In this document: positions 23,366 to 35,047 of the stretch, piece by piece
Position numbering within the stretch: the stretch's first letter is position 1
Layout: every line of letters begins with the position of its first letter
Origin: Romanomermis culicivorax
Taxonomy: Eukaryota > Nematoda > Enoplea > Mermithida > Mermithidae
NCBI GenBank assembly: GCA_963922205.1
Contig: CAWUHX010000269.1
Location: forward strand, 408,501-472,500
Direction: 5' to 3'
Length of the DNA: 64,000 nucleotides
Translations under genes and position numbers: made by a program
The notes under the pieces: model-generated
What the model was told of the DNA's origin: nothing
What the model saw: only the letters and a program-made list of their open reading frames with translations
Databases searched by the model: none

Positions 23366-24073
23366 ATTGCAGCCCAAAAATCCCAATAAGGCTACAGGTT
23401 TATTTGAAACGGCTAAAAAATTAGTAGTGCATTATGCTGCAAAAACTATTTTTTTGAACCCATAAGTATTATATAACAAAATTGGGGAATTTGGCTTTTT
23501 CCGGGACTTTGGACAACCATATAATTGAATTGAGGCCATATTTCAAAGAAAAAAAAATTCGCATTTGAGATTACACCCCTAAGATGCTTAGGCCGAAGTA
23601 TGGAGGTTGGATATGGCACACCGATTGCTGGGCATGGTGGAACTGGGGGGGGGGGCCTAAAAAGGTGCGTTTTTTACCTGTTTTTGGGGCCTCACCGAGC
23701 ACCACTTGCAGATAGAGGCGAAATGACAAAAGGCACCCCATAGTTTGCCCCTATGCCCAATATTATGCAAAAAAACCCGAAGGTTCTAGCTCTTACCGTT
23801 TTGGCTCTAGAGGGGGGGGGGGGACATGAAATTTGAGGGCCAAGTATATTATAGGTTGACGCTGTCGCGCCACCTATGATAACTTTATATTAGAAAATAT
23901 TAACAAGATACGACAGGGTACAGTAAGGACATTATCTTTGCAGAAGCAGTGCAATGTGGTTCGAAACTGTTCAACTTTCCAACACGCCATTTAATTCTTT
24001 TGATTTGCGATGAAAAAATTTCTTGTTCCTCTACAGTAAACCTAGATCTTCATCAAAAGGTGGCGCGAGCAGC

Positions 24074-27000
24074 TCAAGAATCCAAGTCGTCGTCGCTACA
24101 AAATCCAGTTCCGTTTACTTTCCTATCTTTCTTCGACATCTGAACTTTTTTTGACGTTATCTTCGACGGCCGAGCGTCATCGCCGCCGTCGCCACCGACC
24201 GCCAAAATTATGCTCGCAGCGTCGTTCGCTTCGACGTCAAAACGTCGACGATTTTTCGCCGCCGGCGTAGTCGTCGTCGAAAAAGGTCCGGCGCCTCCGC
24301 GGCGGCGGCACGACGTCCAAAAATCGACCAAAACGCCGCGTATTTCCGGTATTCGAACGGCGTAGATGATCGGATTGATCAACGTTTTGGTTAAAATACC
24401 GAATTGCGCGACGGTGCTCACCGTAAAGACGGCTTTGAAATGGTAACGTTTGTGCGGGCTGAAGACGCAAGTGTCGCACGACAAAACGTAGATGGTGGCC
24501 ACGGGAAACCAGGCTACAAAGAACGTGCTCCAAATTAATAACGTCGTCAACAGGGTGTTCCGTTTGCGTTGCAATTGTTGCTGATGTTTTCTAGTCCGCA
24601 GGCTGTTCGCTCTACTAACTACTCCATTTTGGCGATTATCATTTTCGATCGATAGGCGACAATTTTTGTCCATCGGCGTACGACTACTGTTCACGGTTAC
24701 TGTAGTCGACAAATCGGCCACTCGCTTGGCCGTGGCGGCAATGGCGGCCGGCGCAAATTTTTGACGACTTTTGTGCAAAACTAGTATAACGGCGACGTAT
24801 AGTAAACACATGGTCAAAAGGAGGGCGCAGATTAGAGTGAAAATTGGCAAACGAAATTTGAGCTTCAAGGCGAATTCGATGTTCGTGCAGGATCCTGCAA
24901 AATCGAAAATTACTGGTGCCGGTTTCATCAAAGAGGCTTAAGCTCCAGCTGAGCGGCAGCTTAAGGTGTTGCTTAACTCTGTATGTTATGACATTGTCGA
25001 AGGTGCAGCTCAGCTGCAACTTAACATTCCCGATATGTTTTGTGTGTAAGAGTTAAGCTACAGCTGAGCTGCAGCTCAACGGCAATGGTATAACATATAG
25101 ACTTGAGCTACAGGTTAAGTTGCAGCTCAAGTGGAGCTTAAGTCTCTTTGATGAAACTGGCCCAGATTTTTGAAAGTCTGAAGTGCATCATGCATTGTTG
25201 TGGATTTGGTGGACGATATTTTCAGATAAATATGTATGTCTCCAAAGGTTAGAAGATTTAAAATTTCAAATGCGCAATTTTTCTGACATTTATTTGAGCT
25301 ACAGTCTCTTTTTAACCTGAACAATGTTTTCATCTTATCAATGGTGCACAGAAATTTGCATGAATGTGGTCAACAATTCGATTACGGTATGCACACGACA
25401 CGACTATGCATTTGAAAGATTTTTCTGAATCGTTTTATGTTCATTCGAATCAGAGCGAATCGTTCAAAAGTCTGCGATATATACTTCTTGTTTGAATCGT
25501 GGACTCTTACACTTATGAAAAGCAGCCTGTTATATTATGATGCTGGTGATTTTTCACAAATCTGCATCTATTATAGTTTGTAGTTTTTCTACTATGGCTT
25601 ATGCACATTTAAATTTTAGCAAGGCCCGTGAAAAAATAATCAGTGTAGCATGACTATGGTTGCTATGAGCTACTGATTCCATATGATTTAATCCCTCAAG
25701 TGAAAAATAGAATAAAAATGATACAGTAAGAACGTAAAACTCGATTCTCGTCTTTACACGCAACAAACATCAACTTTTATGACGTAGTTTTGTATCAAAG
25801 TACCATTTCAAGACCTCTGTTTCATCATGCACAAATTTCATAATTAATGATCACACTAATGAAATTTTTAAGACGAGCTGATTTTGACGTTCGTAAATTT
25901 TTCAAAAGCAGAAGCATGAAGAAAAAGTAGAATGCAAAAATGAAGGAGATAGCATGTGAAAAATATTATTGCGTGAACTTCTTGCCGACGTCAAAACAAA
26001 ATTCTATTTGACGGAGAAAAAAATGAAATTAAAAATTGAAATCAACAAGGAATCAGAAAATAGACAATATCGAAACCAAAAAAATAAAAACCCAACATCC
26101 CAACCAAATAACATTTTTTAATTACATTCCCAAGAGCTCTTTTAACATAATCAGTTCTATATTCATAAAAACAATGCTTTGGCCTACTGCTACATGTTTT
26201 TTTCATAGCAGCATTGATTCACAGTTTAGTCTGAAAAGCCTGTTCTGCCGAAGATTTTAACAAAATCTGACACTTCTCAGGATGAAAAAAAGAGGAATTT
26301 TTGCTTATTTGTTAAATCACGCTTGCTAAAAAATTAGCATCTCAATGATTAGACCGCAAGCTGGAATTATAGCGTTTTTTGCTTCATCGAATTTTCATCA
26401 AGTTGTCAGCTGCTAGAACAATGATCCGCAGAGACGCGAAAGACGAGGAGAGGAAAAGAGTGGTCACAAAAAAGCAAAGCAATTCGATATGTTTCGAGGA
26501 TAATTATCTATTCGAGAAGCAAAGATGCCGACTTCTTTTCTTCAGAGAGAAAATAGCATCAGATGCCGTTTCACTCTCTAGAAAAAATATGCTCTAAAAA
26601 ATCTTCAAAATCAATCGAAGAACACGTGCAACTTGTCTCATGGTTTTTTTTGCATTGATTACTCACAAACAATTTATCCCAATACAGGAATGGGGCTTGG
26701 TGTTTTTCGATTAAAAATCAAGCTCGCTTGTGGATTCCGTCGGCTTCGCCGATTATACTATAGTTTTGTAATCAACTTCTATTAGTAGAACAAAAAAACG
26801 GAAAAAGCACCCTTGCTCTAATTCAATTTGCAGAATGGTGAACAATAGAGAAATCGACATCTAGTTTCTATCACCAGAATCAACATTCATTTTTTTCCAA
26901 CTGGTCAAGTTTATTTGAATATTTTAAGTTGAACTGCTTTTTTTACCATTTTCTGTATTATACTTCCGCCTAAAACCTACAGTGAGAGGTACGGTCTTGG

Positions 27001-30000
27001 CTTTAAAAGTGCCCCGAAAATTTTTGTCATTAACTTTTGTTTTACTGTAGTCAAGTCGAAAGCGTTTTTTGCATCGACTTCGCCGGAAAATTCTACATCG
27101 AGTGCTTCATTTCGAAATAAAAGAGGACAAAAACAGCACCAGAAACAATTCAGAACAATAGTAAGCCCAGAATACTGAGTTTTACTCATCCTTCAATTCA
27201 GTACCTATAAGAATTTGAGCGGCTCACTTTTGGTGTTCCGCAACAAAATTAATGTAGCATAAACGAGCGACATGCTCCTTCGGCTTTCCGTGCAAACTAC
27301 ATACAGTATGACATTTACAGACAATTTGCAAGCTGATTCGAGATTCAACACTTGCCTATCATTTTCGTCTAAAATTCAGTCTACTACTGTAATTCTCAAC
27401 CAGTTTTTATTTCTTTTTTTTTTATTCACCATCGGGTGTCCGATAACCTTGGCCGGGTGTACAGGCGAAAGAGATGAGGAACGCCGACGGCGGTGCGAGC
27501 CACATCAAAACGATGGCCGAATTGATGATCGTCGGTCGGAGCAATTTTTTGTACAAAAAAGGATAAACGGCGCCGATGTAATGGTTGATGGCCAAGGCCA
27601 AAAAGTGGAACGTGCCGGTGATCAGGCCGCCCATACGTACGGCTTCGGAGGTCAGAGCGATGCAGGCGTTGGTTCTGAAATTTGGTGAATTGTGAAAATC
27701 AATTGAGTTAGGCTTATCTGTCTTACAGTAAGAATAATGGGAATGAAATCTGAAGTCAGCAAGATATACAGTACTTCATATGATTTTTTCAAACATTAAA
27801 CCGATGCATTCTTTTTTTTACTTCAATTGCTAGAGAAATGCATTTTACTGTGGACAAAAAAATTGAAGCATTTTATCACGAAGCATAGTTTTTTAACATC
27901 CTATAAATTACCCGACAATTCAAAAATTATGTACAGATTACAATATTTAATGAGACATTCAAATTCTGAATGTCGGAATTAGAATCGTAATATCATCAGA
28001 CCCGGGGTAGTAGGATCAGAACCACTACTGGGGAGCTGTAAGGTTTTCAAGTTTAATTTATTATTTGGTACTTTTTTCCATTCTCTATTTTTTGTATATT
28101 TCCATTATCTATCTTCTTTTCATATTTTAAAATCACTTCATCGGTCTTGTCGAAACTTGGAGAATATGGAATTTTCACTCTAACTAAGTATAGAACTCGG
28201 AGGTTTTTGGAAGATGGGTTCCTGATAAGTTCAAATTAAAACGCGGATGACACGCACTGAATCTCATTTTAACGTGCGATGTCCCTAGCCTGGAGCAATT
28301 TCCTAATGCATCATTTCAATATTTCAACAAGTATTAGCAGTCATTCAATGGAGACGATTCACTTCTAGGCTTTCCACAGAAAAAGCAGAAAATTGAAGGA
28401 AATTTTGTTGATAATGCAATTTTGATTGAAATTCAGCGCTGCAAAACGCCGTCTCCTACATTTTCTGGTTTACTTCTTCAAAAAATATTAATCACGTATT
28501 AATCCTTCTCTGTGATAAGTTATATTTTGCATACCTTGCTATACTTCTTTTTTGCTTTCTTTTGGCGTCACGAAAATGAAAAACTGTGAAGTACTGACAA
28601 TGAATGTAACTGGCATCCCAAATAAATAAGTAATGAGTTCTAGGAGCTTAAAGCTGTATCTGTTATCGTTTACTTTGAAAAGTGATGCACTAAAAGCAGC
28701 AAAAGCGAGCTCGGTGGTATAAAGTATAAAGAAAGAAAATGAATGATTGATACCTGCGCATGTGCGTGAAAAGAGTGTATAAAACGTAGTTATAGGGCTT
28801 ATCAGGGTCTCTCGTCTTCTAATTACTTCAAAATGATAAAACACTCTATGTTATCCGTACTGGATTTGGCTCAAAGACTTGGATCAAACCTTATGAGCTT
28901 GGAAAAAAGGGCCCTAAACGCGGTGATCCGAAAAACAAAACAAGTGGGATCACTAGATCTTACCGATTTTCAATGATTATTTTTGACAGTTTCAGGAATA
29001 ATCGACAGATTTAAGAGAAAACACGGTCAAAAAGTTCAATTGTAACAACCTAATGAGATCATTATCACGCGGAATTGATTTTAGCTCGTTTTAGAATGAT
29101 TTATAAACGTCCGCAGCTTTCCAATGAAAGAAACCTTGAAAACTTCGGAAAATTTCAAATCACCATGGGAGTAATTTTTTCCCTGATAATATCGAAACAA
29201 GCGACGTCATTTTAGGCCGTTTAATCATGGTGGTAAGGCATTTTTTACAGTAAACTTTTCCAATCGAATACTGACCGCTGATTTCAAATGTATAAGTGTT
29301 AAGGAAAAATTGACAGTGGCTTGTTTGTGCATCTCAGGTGTGAGGTATACGTGAATTCTAAAGCGAGACGCAGGGCAGTTAGTTCATCAGTCATTGGAAA
29401 AAATCAATCGATTTTGCCCCACTTGGTGTTCACAGTTGATGTTCTGAATCAGTGAAAACTAGAAGCATGGTGGTATTGAACCACCAAAGATTTCTATTAC
29501 CGAAAGTGAATGGGCAAACTATAGTCTGTTTTTTATAAAATGCTTCCAACTAGAAAAGTGACACAAATCAGTATCATCGTCAAAATCGTTTACATAGAGC
29601 TTTTACTGTTAAATTTTTCACTAGAAAAATTGTTAAAGGTAAGTCAGTATGCTCACAAATTTCTGTTCCTCTGTGATATATTGCTTATCAAAAAATAGTG
29701 AAAATCTGAAATACTACTTGCTTCCCACTTTCATTATTAAGAAGCATTTTAGAAAAAACAGACCATATCTACCTCTATAAAGTTTGTAATTCGAAGTTCA
29801 TTAGTTCAATTGTTGCATAATGATTAGTGAAAATGACTCTTTCTACGGAATAATTTGATAGTTCATCCGTCTATCAGTCTTTCAGTAATCCGTTATGGGG
29901 TTCAATGAGAACTGCAATTCACTGGTTGATTTTTAGCAAGGATAGTTAATTTCGTTATTGTTTAAACAACTATGGACTAATGAACTATTAAAATTGACGA

Positions 30001-30919
30001 AACATAAATCACTCATCCACCAGCACTATTTTAAAGTGAAAAATTAGGATCTAACTAGCCATTTGTTTTTTTATTGTCAATTTTATGAGAAAATTCATAG
30101 AGCTGCATGTCCTCAGTTGTTAGAGTTAACTATTTCCTATTGGTTCAACGGTTCATTAGATTTGGAAAAAATTCTCAACTCTAACTGAACGATCGTTGTT
30201 AGGTGACATCCCCCAACGGTATACTTTCTGACCATTAGTTGACATTATTAATAAAAATCATAAACTGTTATTGAACTACTAGTATTTTCAGTGAACTAAC
30301 GAGACGTCATTTACGAACGATATTATATTGTACTTTCTACGTCAACAGTTCTATAGTCCATTATTTGGATACTACTTTTGGTATTTCAGTGGTTTTCAAT
30401 CAGTGAAGTAGTTCATTAGTGTTTCAATCAATCAGTATTCTATCCCAGGAGTGAGTAACTTCTATAATTGTTTGGCCAACCTAATTAGCTACTGAGACAA
30501 GTACCGACGTAAGCCATAAAAAATATATTGCTGCCCAACTAGTGAACTATTAAATGGACTAATGTCTCACTGATTCACCACTTCAATTGAGCTTACTCAA
30601 TCTGATGTACGTTATACAAATAGCTATTGTATACGTAACTGAAGGCCAACAAGGCCGACGTGGCCACGTCCGACAAGGCTAAACTGACCGTCAACCGCAA
30701 CGTAGGTGACAAGGGCCCTTTGATCCATCTGAACGTCAACAAGACGCACATGTTGATCACCATGGTCAACGAACAATAGGCTACGAAAGCCGGCACCACG
30801 ACGGAATAAAATTGGCGCATCCATTTCGACGGCATAGGGGCGAAGTCGTCGGGCGGCGAGCTTGAGTTGTCGCCGCCGCCGTTGACGACCAAGCTGGCGT
30901 AGGTCGGAGACGAAGTCAT
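24074..30919 (-). CDS. Orphan class A (rhodopsin-like) G protein-coupled receptor
   Basis: The three exons are 30919-30597, 27674-27430 and 24894-24074, with phases 2 and 1 matching, giving about 462 aa. It is a plasma-membrane seven-helix receptor with unknown ligand. Exon 1 has an extracellular N-terminus with NSSS glycosylation sites, TM1 (FVAYCSLTMVINMCVLL) and TM2 (SLALSDVATSALLAF). Exon 2 has TM3 with the conserved Cys (NACIAL), the end-of-TM3 motif NHY instead of DRY (LALAINHYIGAVYPFLY), and TM4. Exon 3 has TM5, a ~70-residue basic third cytoplasmic loop, TM6 with AWFP instead of CWxP, TM7 with NPIIY, and a long basic/acidic tail ending DDDLDS. The Met at 30919 is preferred; the frame is open upstream to a Met at 31243, but that part is AT-rich and not domain-like. 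The extracellular loop 2 Cys is in ISFACTPG. The introns are gene-free and repeat-bearing. Confidence 0.9.
24913..25165. mobile_element. 253-bp MITE next to a splice acceptor
   Basis: The inverted ends contain GGTTTCATCAAAGAGGCTTA on the left and AAGTCTCTTTGATGAAACTG on the right. The interior is made of AAGCTGCAGCTTAAG-like palindromic words (CAGCTGAGC, GAGCTGCAGCTC). It lies in the last intron of the GPCR, beginning 18 bp from the exon 3 acceptor. No coding capacity. Confidence 0.82.
25166..27429. other. GPCR intron 2, no further gene seen
   Basis: AT-rich intronic sequence. Short frames at 26.0-26.6 kb and 26.98-27.19 kb have noncoding composition and no recognisable domain. A purine-rich patch lies at about 26.40-26.48 kb. 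Confidence 0.45.
27675..30596. other. GPCR intron 1, with one MITE
   Basis: This is a 2.9-kb intron. Apart from the MITE at 29522-29765 I see no repeat family member or coding exon. A 101-codon frame at 28539-28844 was considered and rejected. Confidence 0.45.
29522..29765. mobile_element. TA-type MITE, AGTCTGTTTTTTATAAAA family, copy 2
   Basis: It starts TAGTCTGTTTTTTATAAAAT with GCTTCC just inside, and ends with the inverted GAAGCATTTTAGAAAAAACAGAC. It has the same ends and size as the copies at 15679-15924 and 34865-35047. Confidence 0.75.
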
Positions 30920-31896
30920 ACTGTATAATAGCCCATTCGAATCGAAAGGGTCACGTGACTGCACTATAGCGGGTGCCGACGAGAAATTTTGCGGAGTCAC
31001 GTGACCAGCTTCTTTCTTCTTGCTTATCGAATAGAAATGTCGAAAAAAATGAATGCCGGTTTTCTTTTTCTCTAGAAAAAGGCTTAAATTATGATTTTTC
31101 ACCGAATTGTTTATGTAACGATGGATATTATAAGTTCCGATGTTCGAGTAGGCATGGTTAAGCTTCCATTTGAAGAATCTATGCAAGATTGAGCAATACA
31201 GGAAGGAGGAGGAAAAAAGAGAGGAATGTATTAAATTACTCAATAGGAAGGAAGGAGAAGCTCGAAAATTTGGACCATTGTCGTCGTAAAGATATTGAAG
31301 TGGAAGAATGGAAATCTTTCAGAGGATAAGTTCTACTGCGTTTTAGGTACAATTTCTCAAAACCCAATGAAATGATAAACTGGTGTGAACTGCATCACTA
31401 AATTTGCTCAGTTTCGATAGAACCTTAGAAAGTCAAAAAACGATTAGTGAGAAAATTGCATTGCTAAACAAGAATCTTGCGGTTCAGTAGTAGTTCAATA
31501 TTTTATAATAGTCGGAAAATATTTTTTATTTTCTGATCCCAACTATGTTTAAAAGTTTCCAAATTTGTGTAAAATAATTAATCTAGGAAATTCAATGGGA
31601 AGAATTCTGTTTCATCCAAAAATCAACTTCTTATTACAGTAGTGAAATACTTGATCTATACATGAACTGAGCTGTTCGATCACTCTGAAACTTTCAAGGA
31701 AATTATGCTCAATCAAAAAATGTCCAGAGTCATGAGACTATTGAACAACTGAACTTTTGAATTATTGAATTAAATATGATTATGTCGGCGGAATTCATTT
31801 TACTTTGAAAATTCCTTATTTCAAGTGTAATAATTCAGAAAAAAATTATTTAGGCAACCAGCTTTCTGATGTGAATGCATTATTCCTTTTTACAGC

Positions 31897-32117
31897 CTGT
31901 TTTTTTATAAAATGCTTTTGAATTAAAGGGTGCCAAAAATTAGTGCTGTCGCAAAGATCGTTCAGCAGAAAACTTTTACAATAGTTTTTTTTCGTGAACA
32001 AAATTTTTTTGCTACAAACTCTGTTAAAATTTAGCTTAGTATGCTCGCAATTTTTCGGAATATTATAGTTCGGCAGAAGATTGTAAAAATATAAAACAGT
32101 ATTTGCTTTCTACATTT
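31897..32117. mobile_element. Degraded MITE, AGTCTGTTTTTTATAAAA family, copy 3
   Basis: The left end CAGCCTGTTTTTTTATAAAA followed by TGCTTTTGAATT matches the family. The right end near TTGACGGACCTC is diverged, so boundaries are approximate. Confidence 0.5.
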
Positions 32118-33387
32118 ATTATTTTGACGGACCTCAGGACATACAGTAAAATATAGCGAATTGACCACGAGATTATTAAGTTATGGTCATGTTCAGAGTC
32201 AGGTTTTATCAGAATACCAGGTAGAGAGAAGGTTTATTCTTCAGCATATAAGGTTATAGTTACTGACAAACTACTATCCCATTATTTATATTCAGCAATA
32301 AGCCAATTAGTGCCTGTTCAAAATGTCAGTTCAAAACATCAATTGACCTGATTTAATGCTTCAAAAGTAGTAGTTTTCACACAATAACTTTGGTAATATA
32401 CTGTTTAATATGCTTTGGGACTTTCCACACGGCGCAACTAAATACTGAAAATCTGTCATAATCGCATGGGATCCTGCAGTTAACCCACGTTCAGACCATT
32501 CCTGGAATAAATCCAATAATTGCAGCATGTTTCAGTTACATCGATGACAATGATGCCAAAACGTTCGGATAATAAGCAAAAAAATTATAAATGGAAAAAC
32601 CAGCCATTTTGACATGTATATCGTCGTTTACTAGAGCGGAAGTTTGATACTCAGAGACCACCTACAATAACGAGACAACCTTGTTCAGGGAAACAACAAC
32701 AATTGATGATGCATCTTTTTCGCACTCAATAATGCTTCCACATCGAGGAAAGAAGCCTAGCGAATTTCTCAACCATCTTATGACATCATTGAAATGTGTT
32801 TCACATTGGCAGCGAGCCAAATGATGAAATGAAGGACAAATTTTCTGTTTTTTTGATGACAATAAGCATTAAGTTGACTCCTGAAATCTGACTGTGCATT
32901 TTAGACTGGAATTTATGTCTCGATTATTGCGATAAATCACAAATTCATGCATTCTAATCCTATTGCACTTTATTTTGCAGTTTCATGACTTGAAATCTCA
33001 GAGTAAATTTAAAATTTGATGCGGAAATCCCGAAAGTATTTGCTCATATCATGTATAGCCAAGAACTACTGTAGCCCAACCTGTCATGCAAATAATTCAT
33101 TCCATAAATTGCTGCAAAGCTGCCTCTTGAATTATTCTTAACAATTTATGAAAAAAAATTTCCATTACGAGTACAGACACCGTGATAAAAGAATAGAAAG
33201 GTACTTTTCAGAGATACTCTATACTATAGTCTATTTTTTCGAGTGCAACCGAATCCCGTCAGATGAAAAGTGAGTTCTTACTGTCTTGTAAAAAATCGGT
33301 GTGATGTCTGATTGACTATTATCAAGTCAGAAAAAATTAGATATCGTGATCATGATTTCGGTAGTTTTGCATTTAAATTTATACTGT

Positions 33388-33467
33388 CACGGCCTAACCG
33401 AGTTATCCTACTTCCAAAGAATATCAAAAATCAAAAATCTGTGGAAGTAGGATAACAAGGTTGGCCC
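33388..33467. repeat. 80-bp hairpin with ~25-bp arms
   Basis: Left arm GGCCTAACCGAGTTATCCTA plus CTTCCA; right arm TGGAAGTAGGATAACAAGGT plus TGGCC. It is a small palindrome, possibly a minimal MITE. Confidence 0.7.
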
Positions 33468-34864
33468 CTGCTAACGCGCCCTGTATCATTCAAATAGAAT
33501 ATCCAGGTTGATTTTTTCAAATGAGCCCCGGCAATGCAAAACAAACGATTTAAATGAGGAAAAACGAGAGAAAACAGTAATTTCACCCTGCTGCACGGAA
33601 TGGGACTTTTCCTGCAATGGTCAACTTGTGAAAAAACAATTTGACCTACGAAGCAGATCTTTTGCTTTGCATAGACACCATGTTCTACCGCCACGGCTCA
33701 TTTGAGTAAAAACGAACTACAGACCTTACGTTCGAGAAAAACCAAAAACAAAGCAAAAAAATGATGCACACGTCTGCAATACGTAGCACGGCAGTTTTTA
33801 AATGAGAGAAGAATAGAAAAAGCCATTCGTATAATTTGCATAATTTATATTCTAATGAATATTTTTCCAAGACGCTAAAAATGATGATTTACATACAGAG
33901 GGGTTGCATAAAAAGGGTGCGCGCCATAGTAGTAGATAATTTTCCAATTCATTAGTGTTCCGCCGAAAATTTTTTCCTTGAAGCTGGAATAGACGTCACT
34001 TTTTAGGATATAGTAAGAAAACCATTGGAATATGCTAATGAGTAGAAAAAAATCACCAAACGTCCCAAACATTTCCTTAACGACGAAAAGTTTGGTAATT
34101 TGATTTCGATCAAATTATTTACAAAATTGTGGAATTAACCAGGAGTTGATTTTCAAAACGTAAATCTCCTTCAAATCTGATGTGATGGCGTGGAACAAAG
34201 TCTTAAAAACAACAAGCGCCTCAAAGTCTTCCGAAACGCTGAATTATTCATTGTTGAAGTTTGATCCGGATAATTAAATAATTCACGATAATTGGGATAA
34301 AGTCGAAATGAAAAAAATAAAGAAAGGAAAGGTAGAAATAAAGAAATAAAATTATGCTGTTGGTCGTTGTGCATTTTATGTTTTCAATTTTTCGCCCCCA
34401 TCCTTTCTTGATTCATCTACGAAGAACTTAAGGAATATAAAAAAAAAATACAGAGATCTGTTTTTCACATCGCAGATTCGACATTTGGCAGGGAATCGTA
34501 TCCGATTCAACACTTTTCAACAGTTGAACAGATCAAAATATATCCATAGCTGTTTGGAGGCGGGTCAATCTCACAGCAATCATTTTTGAACGATTTAACC
34601 ACTTTTGAGAATACTGTAGAAAACCATCTCTCAGCGAGTCTTCATATCCGGTCAACTTGGCGATCGAAAACACAGTGTTTTTAATGCACGTCGATTCAGC
34701 CACTGGGTGATTTCAACAACTGAAGGATTTAAGCCACCATTCTTCACACACAATGTCTAGCCCCTGTGAGTCGAGTGTATCATTTCAGCCACTTACTACG
34801 CTCTCCACCCACAAAATCGTGTTGTTGAAATTAATTCATTTATAATTGAATTTTGATTAGAAGT

Positions 34865-35047
34865 CATAGTCCGTTTTTTGATAAAATGCTTCAAAATTGA
34901 AGAATGACAAAAATACCGTAAAGGATGTTGAACTTAGCTGAGAATGCTCACAAAGTTCCAGTCCTATGTCGCAAAAAACGCAAAAATATCAAGTAGTTCT
35001 TGCTTTTCAACTTGTTGATTTGGAAGCATATCAAAAAACAGACTATG
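34865..35047. mobile_element. TA-type MITE, AGTCTGTTTTTTATAAAA family, copy 4
   Basis: The ends are CATAGTCCGTTTTTTGATAA and the inverted ATCAAAAAACAGACTATG, with GCTTC/GAAGC words just inside. At 183 bp it is the shortest intact-looking copy. Confidence 0.78.

Larger units (their letters stand above)
16040..23880. mobile_element. 7.8-kb Foldback-like element with tandem-repeat arms
   Basis: Outer ends are identical inverted: ATCATAGGTGGCGCGACAGC at 16040 and its complement ending at 23880. The inverted arms are about 1.75 kb (16040-17790) and 1.48 kb (22399-23880). Each arm has a ~500-bp unique distal block followed inward by an array of ~98-bp repeats. The middle contains a second, ~3-kb palindromic structure (17813-20790). 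A different transposon (20833-22392) interrupts the right side. I see no intact transposase. Drosophila FB and Galileo elements of the P superfamily have this tandem-repeat inverted-end architecture (family knowledge). Membership here is inference. No target duplication longer than AT/AT is visible. Confidence 0.85.

Noticed and set aside
28539..28844. 101-codon minus-strand frame with hydrophobic stretches, inside the GPCR locus
   Set aside because: It lies between exons whose phases already match (exon 1 to exon 2), its composition is AT-driven (F, I, S, Y, K), and the receptor already has its seven helices.
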